Of a stretch of 6,674 nt of DNA, positions 1-6,429 are shown piece by piece. Under the pieces are notes generated by a model that saw only the letters and a list, made by a program, of their open reading frames with translations, was not told where the DNA came from and ran no database searches. The stretch is from contig JAGLJX010000305.1 in NCBI GenBank assembly GCA_023142175.1, forward strand, positions 1 to 6,674, in the 5' to 3' direction. Position 1 is the stretch's first letter. The number at the start of each line of letters is the position of its first letter. The translations under genes and the position numbers were made by a program. Source of the DNA: Emcibacter sp. Its GTDB lineage: Bacteria > Pseudomonadota > Alphaproteobacteria > Sphingomonadales > Emcibacteraceae.

Positions 1-773
1 CCGACCGCATCAATTTCATCAATGAAGATAATGCAGGGTGCATTTTTTTTGGCCTGTTCAAACATATCCCGCACTCGGCTGGCGCCGACCCCGACAAACA
101 TTTCAACAAAATCAGAACCTGAAATGGTAAAGAAAGGCACATTAGCCTCCCCCGCTATGGCCCGGGCAAGAAGCGTCTTACCGGTTCCGGGCGGGCCTAC
201 AAGCAATGCGCCTTTGGGAATTTTACCGCCGAGCCGTTCAAACTTCATCGGGTCTTGAAGAAATTCTACGATCTCTTCCAGCTCTTCCTTGGCTTCATCA
301 ATTCCGGCCACATCATCAAATGTAACCCGACCATGAGTTTCATTGAGCAGCTTCGCCTTGGATTTACCAAAACCCATGGCCTTGTTGCTGCCGCCCTGCA
401 TCTGTCGCATGAAGAAAATCCACACTCCTATCAGAACAATCATCGGCAACCAGCTCAGGAAGATGCTCATAAAGCCCCCCTGTTCCACAGGGGTTGACGT
501 AATGGCTACACCCTTGGTCCGCAGGTCTGCGACAAGATTGGGATAATCCGGCGCATGGGTATGAAATTGACCACTGGCGCCTGAGCCATATTCGCCAACA
601 ATATCCCGGCCCTGAATGGTGACTTTAGTAACCTGACCGGAATCAACCTTGTCGAGGAAAGTAGAGAAATCAATTTCTGCTTGTGCATTCTGGCGCACGC
701 CGCCATTCATGGCAGAGTAGAATGTCAGGAGCAGGATTATGATAATCGCCCATAAAGCAATATTACGTCCCAT
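1..773 (-). CDS. ftsH: ATP-dependent zinc metalloprotease FtsH, N-terminal part (3' end outside window)
   Basis: Inner-membrane AAA+ protease that extracts and degrades misfolded membrane proteins and some soluble regulators. Translated from the ATG at 773, 257 complete codons are present before the window edge. Visible in order: membrane segment at residues 5-22; periplasmic domain about 23-101; second membrane segment about 102-122; [15 protein letters not shown] linker; start of the AAA+ module at [16 protein letters not shown] (150-165); Walker A GPPGTGKT (193-200, Lys199); pore loop MFVGVG (225-230, Phe226); Walker B IIFIDEID (248-255, Asp252/Glu253). The second region of homology and the HEXXH zinc site lie beyond the edge. 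The start fits the family: MGRNIALW aligns with the usual N-terminus and motif numbering is within one residue of what I recall for E. coli. There is no clear Shine-Dalgarno upstream. No stop or frameshift is seen. Only the completeness of the 3' part is unknown. Confidence 0.97.
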   Translation of the reverse strand, partial: MGRNIALWAIIIILLLTFYSAMNGGVRQNAQAEIDFSTFLDKVDSGQVTKVTIQGRDIVGEYGSGASGQFHTHAPDYPNLVADLRTKGVAITSTPVEQGGFMSIFLSWLPMIVLIGVWIFFMRQMQGGSNKAMGFGKSKAKLLNETHGRVTFDDVAGIDEAKEELEEIVEFLQDPMKFERLGGKIPKGALLVGPPGTGKTLLARAIAGEANVPFFTISGSDFVEMFVGVGASRVRDMFEQAKKNAPCIIFIDEIDAV

Positions 774-850
774 ATTTCACGCATCTTTCAATTATCAATT
801 AATTATTATCCATAAATAATACTTTTTATATATCAAACAAGCCAGAGTCT
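774..850 (-). promoter_or_regulatory. AT-rich leader, possible ftsH promoter region
   Basis: Very AT-rich non-coding sequence directly upstream of ftsH. On the minus strand it has TTGATA (836-831), a 5/6 match to a -35 box, and two GATAAT hexamers (810-805 and 796-791), each a 5/6 match to a -10 box. The hexamers flank the palindrome AATTAATT (804-797). The spacing from TTGATA to the nearer GATAAT is 20 nt, longer than the usual 16-18, so no promoter is convincing. I saw no heat-shock sigma-32 pattern (CTTGAA with CCCCAT). That ftsH has its own promoter here is an inference from composition and the 134-nt gap. Confidence 0.3.
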
Positions 851-855
851 GCTTT

Positions 856-907
856 TTTAGTGGTTTATTTTAACTTTTTATATGATTTTCAGCATTTTTC
901 CACTAAA
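856..907. repeat. 8-bp inverted repeat just after the tilS stop
   Basis: Arms TTTAGTGG (856-863) and CCACTAAA (900-907) are perfect complements separated by 36 nt of AT-rich sequence. The right arm abuts the tilS stop codon. On the minus strand the distal arm is followed by A residues, not T, and the loop is long, so it does not look like an intrinsic terminator. It could form a weak hairpin in the tilS 3' end or be chance. Confidence 0.35.
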
Positions 908-2188
908 TCATCCCTTAAAACTTGCTCGGAACCCGTTTTTTTCAAAACCCTGAATAAAATCCGGCAATATTACCCGGCCATCTTTTGAGACGATACAGGG
1001 CAAACTATCCCTGACCACCTTTTGTAGTTTCAACTTTCCAAGTTCGGGGTTTTCCTCGCATAATATCTTCCATTCAGAATGTCCGATTTTTCTCAAAATA
1101 CCCACTATTGAATCATTTTCAATGAAGAACCGCCCATCCCATATTTTCTTCACACCCATCATAAGGTCGATATCACCTTCTATGGCGGCGACTTCCCGGC
1201 TGATCATAATCCTGCTGTTCCGCAAAGGAGAGATCAGGCATCCCCCTAATGTCTGACCAGAGAAACCTTCGCTTTTCAATCTATTATATAAGGCTTCCAG
1301 TTTTAAAAGTCTGGGGCTATATTTACCACCGCTGATCCTTCGGGTGAGTTTTGCGAGGCAGCGCAGGGCGATCTCCTCATGGGCTGATAACAGGGGGACC
1401 AGCGCAACCTCAACATATCCTTCGGGGAAATGGACTGCGACCTGCTGAATCAAATCATCGGTCAGGGATTGCAACAGTGTTTGCACCCGCCCCATCCGCG
1501 CCGCCGTTTGTGCCATCCGGCCCGCATTGAGGCCTTCAATCTCATTCTCTCTTAACAGGTTACGGACTTTGATTCTGGTATAGGCCTCATTCTGATTGCT
1601 GGGGTCTTCGATCCATTTCTGCCCCATATGGCGCAGGGTCGCTTCCAGACGGGTCTTGGCCACGTCCAGAAAGGGCCGGCACAGTATGATATTTTCACCA
1701 TCCGGAAAAGAAACCGGAAAATCTGATTGTGCTTTCATGGCCGACAGACCATCAACACCACTGCCCCGAAACAGGCGGATCAGAAATGTTTCCGCCTGAT
1801 CATTCAGGTGGTGGGCGAGGAATAATCGGGTCACGTTATTTTCCAAACACCATTGCCCCATCAATCGGTAACGGGCCAGACGGGCCTGATCCTGAATATT
1901 GCTGTGGGGTTTATCGCCCTGCCATTTGAGGGTCACATGAGAAATGCCCCGTTCTTTAAGCCATCCGCCCACGGTCCGCGCTTCTTCCGCCGCCGCATCC
2001 CGCAGCCCATGATCAACAGTCAGAGCAGTCAGAATTATTCCCTGTGACTGACAATATTCGCCGAGCATCATGGTCAGGGTCAGGCTATCCGCACCGCCGG
2101 ATACCGCCACCGCAATCCTCTGTCCCGCTATGGGTTTCATGGGCAGAAGAAGATCAGAAAATTCAGACTGTGTGAGCGGTGTTTCCAT
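908..2188 (-). CDS. tilS: tRNA(Ile)-lysidine synthase TilS
   Basis: Cytoplasmic enzyme that uses ATP and lysine to convert C34 of the tRNA-Ile CAU anticodon to lysidine, switching its decoding from AUG to AUA; normally essential. The 426-residue length is close to the roughly 430 of E. coli. The N-terminal PP-loop ATPase domain (about 24-215) has the P-loop SGGADS (30-35), TVDHGLR (57-63), HHLNDQAET (126-134), RLFRGSGVDGLSAM (138-151), and WIEDPSN (192-198) followed by RIKVRN (205-210). A linker domain follows (about 216-335). The C-terminal domain (about 340-410) is poorly conserved, as is normal. Residue 129 is Asn where many members have Asp; I recall this in other TilS proteins, so activity is not doubted. 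The ATG at 2188 lies 11 nt after the cpoB stop with only a GAAAAG run against it, suggesting coupling to cpoB. An internal Met17 is possible but has no ribosome site. Confidence 0.96.
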   Translation of the reverse strand: METPLTQSEFSDLLLPMKPIAGQRIAVAVSGGADSLTLTMMLGEYCQSQGIILTALTVDHGLRDAAAEEARTVGGWLKERGISHVTLKWQGDKPHSNIQDQARLARYRLMGQWCLENNVTRLFLAHHLNDQAETFLIRLFRGSGVDGLSAMKAQSDFPVSFPDGENIILCRPFLDVAKTRLEATLRHMGQKWIEDPSNQNEAYTRIKVRNLLRENEIEGLNAGRMAQTAARMGRVQTLLQSLTDDLIQQVAVHFPEGYVEVALVPLLSAHEEIALRCLAKLTRRISGGKYSPRLLKLEALYNRLKSEGFSGQTLGGCLISPLRNSRIMISREVAAIEGDIDLMMGVKKIWDGRFFIENDSIVGILRKIGHSEWKILCEENPELGKLKLQKVVRDSLPCIVSKDGRVILPDFIQGFEKNGFRASFKG

Positions 2189-2199
2189 CTTTTCAGTGC

Positions 2200-3045
2200 T
2201 TAACTACATCCGGCGCGTTTTTCCTGAGGCGGACGTTTGTTCTTGCTCTCCAGACTGTTCGGGAAACGTGAAGCCAACTCGCGAAAAGCATCACAGGCAT
2301 CTCTCTTTTCCCCCATCGCATTCAACGACATACCAATCTTGAGTAAAAACGCCGGAGATTTCTGGCTCTTGGGATAGCTATTATACCCTTCCAGAAATGC
2401 CCTTGTGGCCTTGGTATACATCTTACGAACGTAATAGGTCTGCCCCAGCCAATATTGAGCATTTCCAACCAGTTTCGCTTTGGGGTAGCGTTTGATAAAC
2501 TCGGTAAGGGCACTTTCGGCCTTGGCATATTGCCCTTTGGTCACCAACTTCTGAGCATAGCTATATTGCTGCTGTTCAGTACCCGCAGGAAGTATATCCT
2601 CAGGTGTTTTCTGGGTTGTCACCACCGCCGGGATCTCTGGTTTTTCTGTGGCAGAAACTTTTGCGCCAGTTTTTTCCAGCTCCCCAAGCCGGAATTCATA
2701 ATCGCGGGCCATGGTTTTCATCTGCTGTTCAAGTTGATTTGCCTTAAAGTTGCTTTCTTCAATACGTCCGGTAAGTTGACGAAGCTGTGTCTCCATCTGA
2801 GCAAGACGGGTTTCCATATCCGCAAGCTGCGCATTGCCGCCTGTTGTTGTCGGTTCTGTGCCTGTCTCGTTGGTCCGGGAAAATCTGCTTCCGGGCTTGA
2901 ATACCTTTCTTTGAACGGCCTTCAATTGTTTCTCAATGATATCCAGCCGCTTGGATGTCGACTGGGCATGGGATGGTACGGGCACCATAATTCCCCCTGC
3001 CACAATCAGACAGATTATCAGGCTAAAGACATTTTTATTTTTCAT
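2200..3045 (-). CDS. cpoB: Cell division coordinator CpoB / Tol-Pal system protein YbgF
   Basis: Periplasmic TPR protein. In E. coli it binds TolA and couples Tol-driven outer-membrane constriction to PBP1B-dependent septal peptidoglycan synthesis. The 281-residue product starts with a Sec signal peptide (KNK n-region, hydrophobic core about 6-20) with likely cleavage after PSHA (Ala27). Residues about 31-46 and 72-128 are heptad-like and rich in Gln, Glu, Leu and Met (for example METRLAQMETQLRQL), fitting the trimeric coiled coil. A Pro/Thr-rich linker (about 129-157) leads to three TPR-like repeats at about 159-192, 196-229 and 233-266, each ending near a Tyr/Phe-Pro turn (RYPKA, SYPKS, RFPNS). 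The basic tail RPPQEKRAGC lies outside the repeats. The start is well supported by GGAG 6 nt upstream. Position after pal is the family's standard place. Confidence 0.95.
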   Translation of the reverse strand: MKNKNVFSLIICLIVAGGIMVPVPSHAQSTSKRLDIIEKQLKAVQRKVFKPGSRFSRTNETGTEPTTTGGNAQLADMETRLAQMETQLRQLTGRIEESNFKANQLEQQMKTMARDYEFRLGELEKTGAKVSATEKPEIPAVVTTQKTPEDILPAGTEQQQYSYAQKLVTKGQYAKAESALTEFIKRYPKAKLVGNAQYWLGQTYYVRKMYTKATRAFLEGYNSYPKSQKSPAFLLKIGMSLNAMGEKRDACDAFRELASRFPNSLESKNKRPPQEKRAGCS

Positions 3046-3055
3046 AAGAAGCTCC
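3046..3055 (-). promoter_or_regulatory. Ribosome binding site of cpoB
   Basis: GGAG (3055-3052) lies 6 nt upstream of the cpoB ATG on the minus strand. It is one of the clearest ribosome sites in the window and fixes the cpoB start. It means cpoB can be translated independently of pal, as expected given the hairpin between them. Confidence 0.8.
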
Positions 3056-3070
3056 AGATCATTACCTCAT

Positions 3071-3111
3071 AAAAATGCCCGCGCAGCCACAAATGACGCG
3101 CGGGCATTTTT
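3071..3111 (-). terminator. Strong intrinsic terminator-like hairpin after pal, symmetric on both strands
   Basis: Perfect 14-bp inverted repeat: AAAAATGCCCGCGC (3071-3084) and GCGCGGGCATTTTT (3098-3111) around a 13-nt loop. The core is nine G/C-rich pairs (TGCCCGCGC). Read on the minus strand it starts 14 nt after the pal stop and ends in five T; on the plus strand it ends in six T. It therefore has the form of a bidirectional rho-independent terminator. Because cpoB begins 25 nt downstream in the same direction, it may act as a partial terminator or as a 3' stabiliser of pal mRNA. Confidence 0.88.
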
Positions 3112-3125
3112 TAACTTTAAGAATA

Positions 3126-3665
3126 TTAATTTACGCGGGTGTAACCACGACGGTTTTTGGACCACGAAGATTCACCCGTACCTGTTACCGCAGGACGTTC
3201 CTTGCCATAACTAACGGTGTGAATACGTGAAGGATCAACGCCAAGTGCTACCAGATAATTCTTCACTGAATTTGCCCGCATATCACCAAGTGCCAGGTTA
3301 TAGTCCCTTGTACCACGCTCGTCACAATGTCCCTCAACGGTCACTTTAACAGCGGCATGATCTTCGAGCCAAGCTGCCTGAGCCTTCAATCCGGCGCGGG
3401 CATCGGCAGAGAGGTCATAACGGTCATATCCAAAATAGACCAGAGCCGCATCAGCAGCAGCATCAAGGGATACCTGAGTATCCGGGTCTTCCATAACCAC
3501 TTCAACATCAACTTCTTCTTTTGGATCAGCGATCACCTCTTCTTGAGTGTCTACAGTCGTATCCACAGCAGTGTCTTCGACAGTACCCGTATTCGCACAG
3601 GCATTTAAAAATAGGGCCATCCCGATTAGCGCCCAATATTTTACGCCATTAATTTTTTCCAGCAT
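3126..3665 (-). CDS. pal: Peptidoglycan-associated lipoprotein Pal
   Basis: Outer-membrane lipoprotein that binds the diaminopimelate stem of peptidoglycan and is released or recruited by TolB-TolA during division. The 179 residues begin with a lipoprotein signal (KINGVK n-region, hydrophobic 10-20) and lipobox LNAC with the lipidated Cys at 23. Ala at +2 (not Asp) fits outer-membrane sorting. Residues 24-67 form an unusually acidic, Val/Thr-rich linker. The OmpA-like domain follows (about 70-179), with VYFGYDRYDL (76-85), EGHCDERGTRDYN (111-123), LALGDMRAN (124-132), VSYGKERPAV (151-160) and NRRGYT (171-176). By homology, Asp115 and Arg130 are the expected peptidoglycan ligands. The start is supported by GGAAGGA ending 7 nt before the ATG. 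The strong hairpin downstream suggests a discrete, abundant pal transcript end. Identity is certain. Confidence 0.97.
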   Translation of the reverse strand: MLEKINGVKYWALIGMALFLNACANTGTVEDTAVDTTVDTQEEVIADPKEEVDVEVVMEDPDTQVSLDAAADAALVYFGYDRYDLSADARAGLKAQAAWLEDHAAVKVTVEGHCDERGTRDYNLALGDMRANSVKNYLVALGVDPSRIHTVSYGKERPAVTGTGESSWSKNRRGYTRVN

Positions 3666-3679
3666 TTAGTGGTCCTTCC
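3666..3679 (-). promoter_or_regulatory. Ribosome binding site of pal
   Basis: GGAAGGA (3679-3673) sits 7 nt upstream of the pal ATG on the minus strand. It is the strongest Shine-Dalgarno in the window, in line with the high level at which Pal is usually made, and in contrast to the poor sites before tolA, tilS and ftsH. Confidence 0.8.
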
Positions 3680-3696
3680 ACGTATCTTATTTATAA

Positions 3697-3714
3697 TTTA
3701 TCTAACCGATGAAA
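3697..3714. repeat. Direct repeat copy A in the tolB-pal spacer
   Basis: TTTATCTAACCGATGAAA on the plus strand matches copy B (3769-3786) at 16 of 18 positions, with an exact 11-bp core AACCGATGAAA. The copies start 72 nt apart. Its left part, ATTTATCTAA (3696-3705), recurs once more at 3800-3809 across the tolB stop. Function unknown; it could be a protein-binding site, an RNA element or a relic of a local duplication. Confidence 0.6.
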
Positions 3715-3727
3715 TGCCATTCCCCTT

Positions 3728-3770
3728 AAGAGTTGGCGGTTGCATTTCTTCAACTTAAACTTGAACTCTT
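3728..3770. repeat. 7-bp inverted repeat between the two direct repeats
   Basis: AAGAGTT (3728-3734) and AACTCTT (3764-3770) are complementary, with 29 nt between them. A smaller TTCAA/TTGAA pair (3749-3753, 3761-3765) is nested at one side. There is no T run, so it is not a terminator. It could fold in the pal leader RNA if transcription reads through from tolB. Support is modest because the stem is short. Confidence 0.35.
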
Positions 3771-3786
3771 TAGCAAACCGATGAAA
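3769..3786. repeat. Direct repeat copy B in the tolB-pal spacer
   Basis: TTTAGCAAACCGATGAAA on the plus strand is the partner of copy A (3697-3714), differing at two positions. It lies 15 nt downstream of the tolB stop in transcription order. Confidence 0.6.
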
Positions 3787-3801
3787 CTATAACAGAATCA
3801 T

Positions 3802-5163
3802 TTATCTAATCAAGGGGGACCATGCAGGATCTGATGCATCAAGGGGCGTAATCATCTGTCTTATGTTATATCCCGTCAGATCAACTGTCCATAATTGAGT
3901 TTCCCCACCCCTTCCCTTGTTGTCATAGGGCTGTTGACGAAAGAACATTATCACTCGACCATTTGGCGACCATGTTGGTCCTTCATCAAGATAGCTCTCG
4001 GATAGAAGCCTTTCCCCGCTGCCGTCCGGCCGCATTACCCCAATATAAAACTTACCCCTATACTGCCTTGTAAAGGCTATCATATCTCCTCGGGGTGACC
4101 ATACGGGTGTACTATAACGGCCTTTTCCAAAGCTTATCCGCTTGATATTTTTCCCATTGGCATCCATGACATAGATCTGCTGACTTCCGCCACGGTCCGA
4201 GTTAAACGTTACATAACGCGAATCAGGTGAATAGCTGGGCGATGTATCAATGGCAGTATGTTTTGTCAGCCGCTTGGTTTTGCGGGTACTGAGTTCCATA
4301 ACATAAATATCGGAATTGCCCTTAAATGACTGAGACATTATCACTTTGTTGCCATCGGGCGAGAAACGCGGCGCAAACGTCATGCCCGGAAAATCTCCGA
4401 GGATCTCCTGCTTGCCACTGTCTATATTATAAAGATAGACCCGCGGGTTATCATTAAAGTAGGACAGATAGGTAATTTCCTGAGCCGTTGGAGAGAACCG
4501 CGGGGTCAGTACAAGATTCTTGCCATTGGTGAGGAACAGGTGATTATGGCCATCCTGATCCATAATCGCCAGACGCTTTACCCTTGATGTGGCTGGTCCG
4601 CTTTCCGAGATATAAACCACACGGGTATCAAAATACCCGCTCTCTCCGGTAAGTCTCTTATAAATTGAATCAGAAATAAGATGGGCTATGCGGCGCCAGT
4701 TTTTTGGTGATGTGAAATAGCGCAGGCCTGTCATCTGGTTAGTTCCCAGAACATCCCAAAGCCTGAATTCCACCATCAGACGCCCATCTTCCTGTAATGA
4801 AATAGTGCCATTCATCAGCGCCTGCGCCCCGATGGCCTTCCAGTTATTAAAATTGGGTGAGCGTAAAGTTGTCTGGGCATTGCCGGACTTGATAAAAGCC
4901 GCATTATCCACCACCCGGAACAGGCCGGAACGGGTCAGGTCGGCTTTAACCACAAGGGCGATACGCTGGCCATAATTCTTAACTGACCCGCCGGAAATAA
5001 TATCATTCTCATTACCTATTAGGTCCGTAATCGCAATAGGCAGAGGGTCCGCATGGCCCCGGTTAACATCAACAACAATCCTCGCATAGGCGCTTGATAC
5101 CATCAACGCGATGCCTGTCATCACCAATATCAATATTTTAAACAACCTCACTTGCATCTCCAT
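3802..5163 (-). CDS. tolB: Tol-Pal system periplasmic beta-propeller protein TolB
   Basis: Periplasmic protein that binds Pal and, through its flexible mature N-terminus, TolA, so controlling how Pal is captured at the division site. The reading frame gives 453 residues from the ATG at 5163. It has a Sec signal peptide (VRLFK n-region, hydrophobic 9-24) with likely cleavage after AYA (Ala27), giving mature RIVVDVNRG, the expected TolA-binding strand. The TolB N-terminal domain covers about 28-175. A six-bladed propeller follows, with F/Y/W-Ser-Pro signatures whose Pro residues fall at 225, 269, 313, 357, 400 and 450. These are spaced 43-44 residues apart except the last, widened to 50 by a loop around [10 protein letters not shown]. 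The start is ambiguous: the ATG at 5163 has no ribosome site, while the GTG at 5151 (codon 5) has GGAG 6 nt upstream and still leaves a full signal peptide. The gap to tolA is 11 nt. Confidence 0.97.
   Translation of the reverse strand: MEMQVRLFKILILVMTGIALMVSSAYARIVVDVNRGHADPLPIAITDLIGNENDIISGGSVKNYGQRIALVVKADLTRSGLFRVVDNAAFIKSGNAQTTLRSPNFNNWKAIGAQALMNGTISLQEDGRLMVEFRLWDVLGTNQMTGLRYFTSPKNWRRIAHLISDSIYKRLTGESGYFDTRVVYISESGPATSRVKRLAIMDQDGHNHLFLTNGKNLVLTPRFSPTAQEITYLSYFNDNPRVYLYNIDSGKQEILGDFPGMTFAPRFSPDGNKVIMSQSFKGNSDIYVMELSTRKTKRLTKHTAIDTSPSYSPDSRYVTFNSDRGGSQQIYVMDANGKNIKRISFGKGRYSTPVWSPRGDMIAFTRQYRGKFYIGVMRPDGSGERLLSESYLDEGPTWSPNGRVIMFFRQQPYDNKGRGGETQLWTVDLTGYNIRQMITPLDASDPAWSPLIR
5152..5161 (-). 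promoter_or_regulatory. Ribosome binding site favouring a GTG start for tolB
   Basis: GGAG (5161-5158) is inside the annotated first codons of tolB and lies 6 nt before an in-frame GTG at 5151-5149. It directly abuts the ATG at 5157 and overlaps the ATG at 5163, so only the GTG has good spacing. The resulting N-terminus, [13 protein letters not shown], is a textbook signal peptide start. Confidence 0.55.
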
Positions 5164-5174
5164 CTATTTTATTG

Positions 5175-5993
5175 TTAACCGTTTAAAGTATGTTCAGGGT
5201 CAAAGATAATTTCCATATCCCGCCATAGGTCATATTGAGCTTTAGGCAGAAAATCATAGGGCGCACATTTTCGTACCGCCCTTAGCGCACTTTCCGCCGC
5301 TGTCCTGAAAAATTCCTGCCCTGCTAAATTCATCCGTCCGCTATCCACCACCTTTGGGGCGCCGATTAGCAGACCATCCGGGCTAAGGCGAACATGAACT
5401 ATTACCCGCAAGCCCTCTGCGCCCTTTGCCCCTGCCGGAATATTCCAGCATTGATTATCATAAATATGTTTGCTTACCGCATCAATAATACTCAGGGTCT
5501 GCTGCTGAATATCTATCGTGCTAATCACCTTTTCCTTGCCATAGTCTTTGTCTTTGATCTTCTCGAAAGCGTTAGGCTCTGACTTTTCCCGCTTGTCCAG
5601 AAGGGCGGACAGTTTTCCGAAATTAAACCGTCTCGGCTTGCTTTTTGGCGTGACCTTTGGTGGCCGCTTTGAAGCTGTTTCTGCTGGCTTTTTATTTTCC
5701 GTTTTCTTTTTGGGTTTTGGCTTTGCTTTCATATCCGGTAACGGCATTGTGGAGGCCAGCTTTGGCGGCTCCGGTGGCATTTCCACCTTACGTTCCGGTG
5801 TTTTTTTCTTAGACTTATTTTCGGGCTTTTTCTCCTGCGCACGCAATTTTGTCACATCGCCAATCTTGACTACCTCTATGGGAATGATCTTCATTATAGT
5901 CGGCCTGTCCAGATTAAGCATAGGCAGGGCGATCATGCCCGACACCATGATGACAGCGTGAAAGACCAATGATATGATGACTGCATCACGCAA
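5175..5993 (-). CDS. tolA: Tol-Pal system protein TolA (TonB/TolA C-terminal type), TTG start
   Basis: Inner-membrane protein that carries the TolQR motor's force across the periplasm to TolB/Pal. It has 272 residues, shorter than the roughly 420 of E. coli. A single N-terminal membrane helix (about 4-26) holds the Ser-x3-His motif (Ser8, His12) through which TolA/TonB proteins contact TolQ/ExbB. The stalk (about 48-122) is rich in Lys and Pro with some Glu, not the long Ala-rich helix of enterobacteria. The C-terminal domain (about 160-268) has NQCWNIPAGA, VRLSPDGLL, SALRAVRKCAPY and YDLWRDMEIIFDP. Cys182 and Cys243 probably form the domain's disulfide. The start is TTG at 5993: a TAA sits two codons upstream (5999-5997), no ATG or GTG keeps Ser8, and the next in-frame Met is residue 16, inside the helix. 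There is no good ribosome site, so coupling to tolR, 7 nt away, is likely. Confidence 0.95.
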   Translation of the reverse strand: MRDAVIISLVFHAVIMVSGMIALPMLNLDRPTIMKIIPIEVVKIGDVTKLRAQEKKPENKSKKKTPERKVEMPPEPPKLASTMPLPDMKAKPKPKKKTENKKPAETASKRPPKVTPKSKPRRFNFGKLSALLDKREKSEPNAFEKIKDKDYGKEKVISTIDIQQQTLSIIDAVSKHIYDNQCWNIPAGAKGAEGLRVIVHVRLSPDGLLIGAPKVVDSGRMNLAGQEFFRTAAESALRAVRKCAPYDFLPKAQYDLWRDMEIIFDPEHTLNG

Positions 5994-6000
5994 TTTTTAC

Positions 6001-6429
6001 TTAATTCTCCGTATCTGTTACAAGGGCCACCCTAGAAAAACCGGCACCGTTCATGCGCCCCATCACCTTCATAACCACGCCATAGTCAACAGCCCTGTCG
6101 CCATGAATATAAATCCGGCCATCCTTACGCCCTTCAAAAATAACCTTCAGACGCGGTACCAGTTCATTGAGTTCTATGGCCTCATCCTGAAGATAAAGCT
6201 GTCCGTCATTGGCAATGGTAATGGACAGGGGTTTGGTATTCTCCGGCAGTGCCTTGGCTGCGGAATTGGGCAGGTCAATGGGAATACCAACCGTGAGCAA
6301 CGGTGCTGCCACCATAAAGACCACCAGCAACACCAGCATTACATCCACAAAGGGGGTCACATTAATCTCGCTCATGGGCTTATGCCTGCGTTTAAAGCCC
6401 GTGGAGTTATGTCCGCCGTGGTTAAGCAT
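6001..6429 (-). CDS. tolR: Tol-Pal system protein TolR (ExbD/TolR family)
   Basis: Inner-membrane subunit of the TolQ-TolR proton channel. It has 142 residues, the usual size. A short basic cytoplasmic tail (1-22, with KRRHK) precedes one membrane helix (about 24-45) containing the conserved TPFVDVMLVLL. Asp29 there is the essential proton-carrying acid of the family (Asp23 in E. coli TolR, from memory). The periplasmic domain (about 46-142) includes GIPIDLPNS, PLSITIANDGQLYL and IYIHGDRAVDYG, all typical. The ATG at 6429 shares its A with the tolQ TAA stop (TAATG), so translation is coupled, and GAGGAG lies 8 nt upstream inside tolQ. No oddities. Confidence 0.97.
   Translation of the reverse strand: MLNHGGHNSTGFKRRHKPMSEINVTPFVDVMLVLLVVFMVAAPLLTVGIPIDLPNSAAKALPENTKPLSITIANDGQLYLQDEAIELNELVPRLKVIFEGRKDGRIYIHGDRAVDYGVVMKVMGRMNGAGFSRVALVTDTEN

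Noticed and set aside
506..706. 66-codon minus-strand frame within ftsH
   Set aside because: It is in a different frame inside the FtsH periplasmic domain, whose own frame is open and matches the family throughout.
856..907. Inverted repeat after tilS as a terminator
   Set aside because: The loop is 36 nt, the stem is AT-rich, and neither strand has a T run after the distal arm.
2455..3072. 205-codon open frame on the plus strand opposite cpoB
   Set aside because: It lies wholly antisense to a well-supported gene, has no ribosome site and a Cys/Phe/Leu-rich composition typical of antisense shadow frames, and runs through the terminator hairpin.
3696..3745. Mini-frames in the pal leader on the minus strand (MQPPTLKGNGISSVR and MAFHRLDKL) as possible leader peptides
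   Set aside because: The first has only a weak GAAGAA upstream, and the second has AAGGGG only 1 nt from its ATG, too close for initiation. There is no codon run suggesting attenuation.
5548..5961. 137-codon plus-strand frame opposite tolA, rich in Gly, Phe and Ser and resembling a membrane protein
   Set aside because: Its hydrophobic look is the complement of the Lys/Pro/Glu codons of the TolA stalk. There is no promoter or ribosome site, and tolA is certain.
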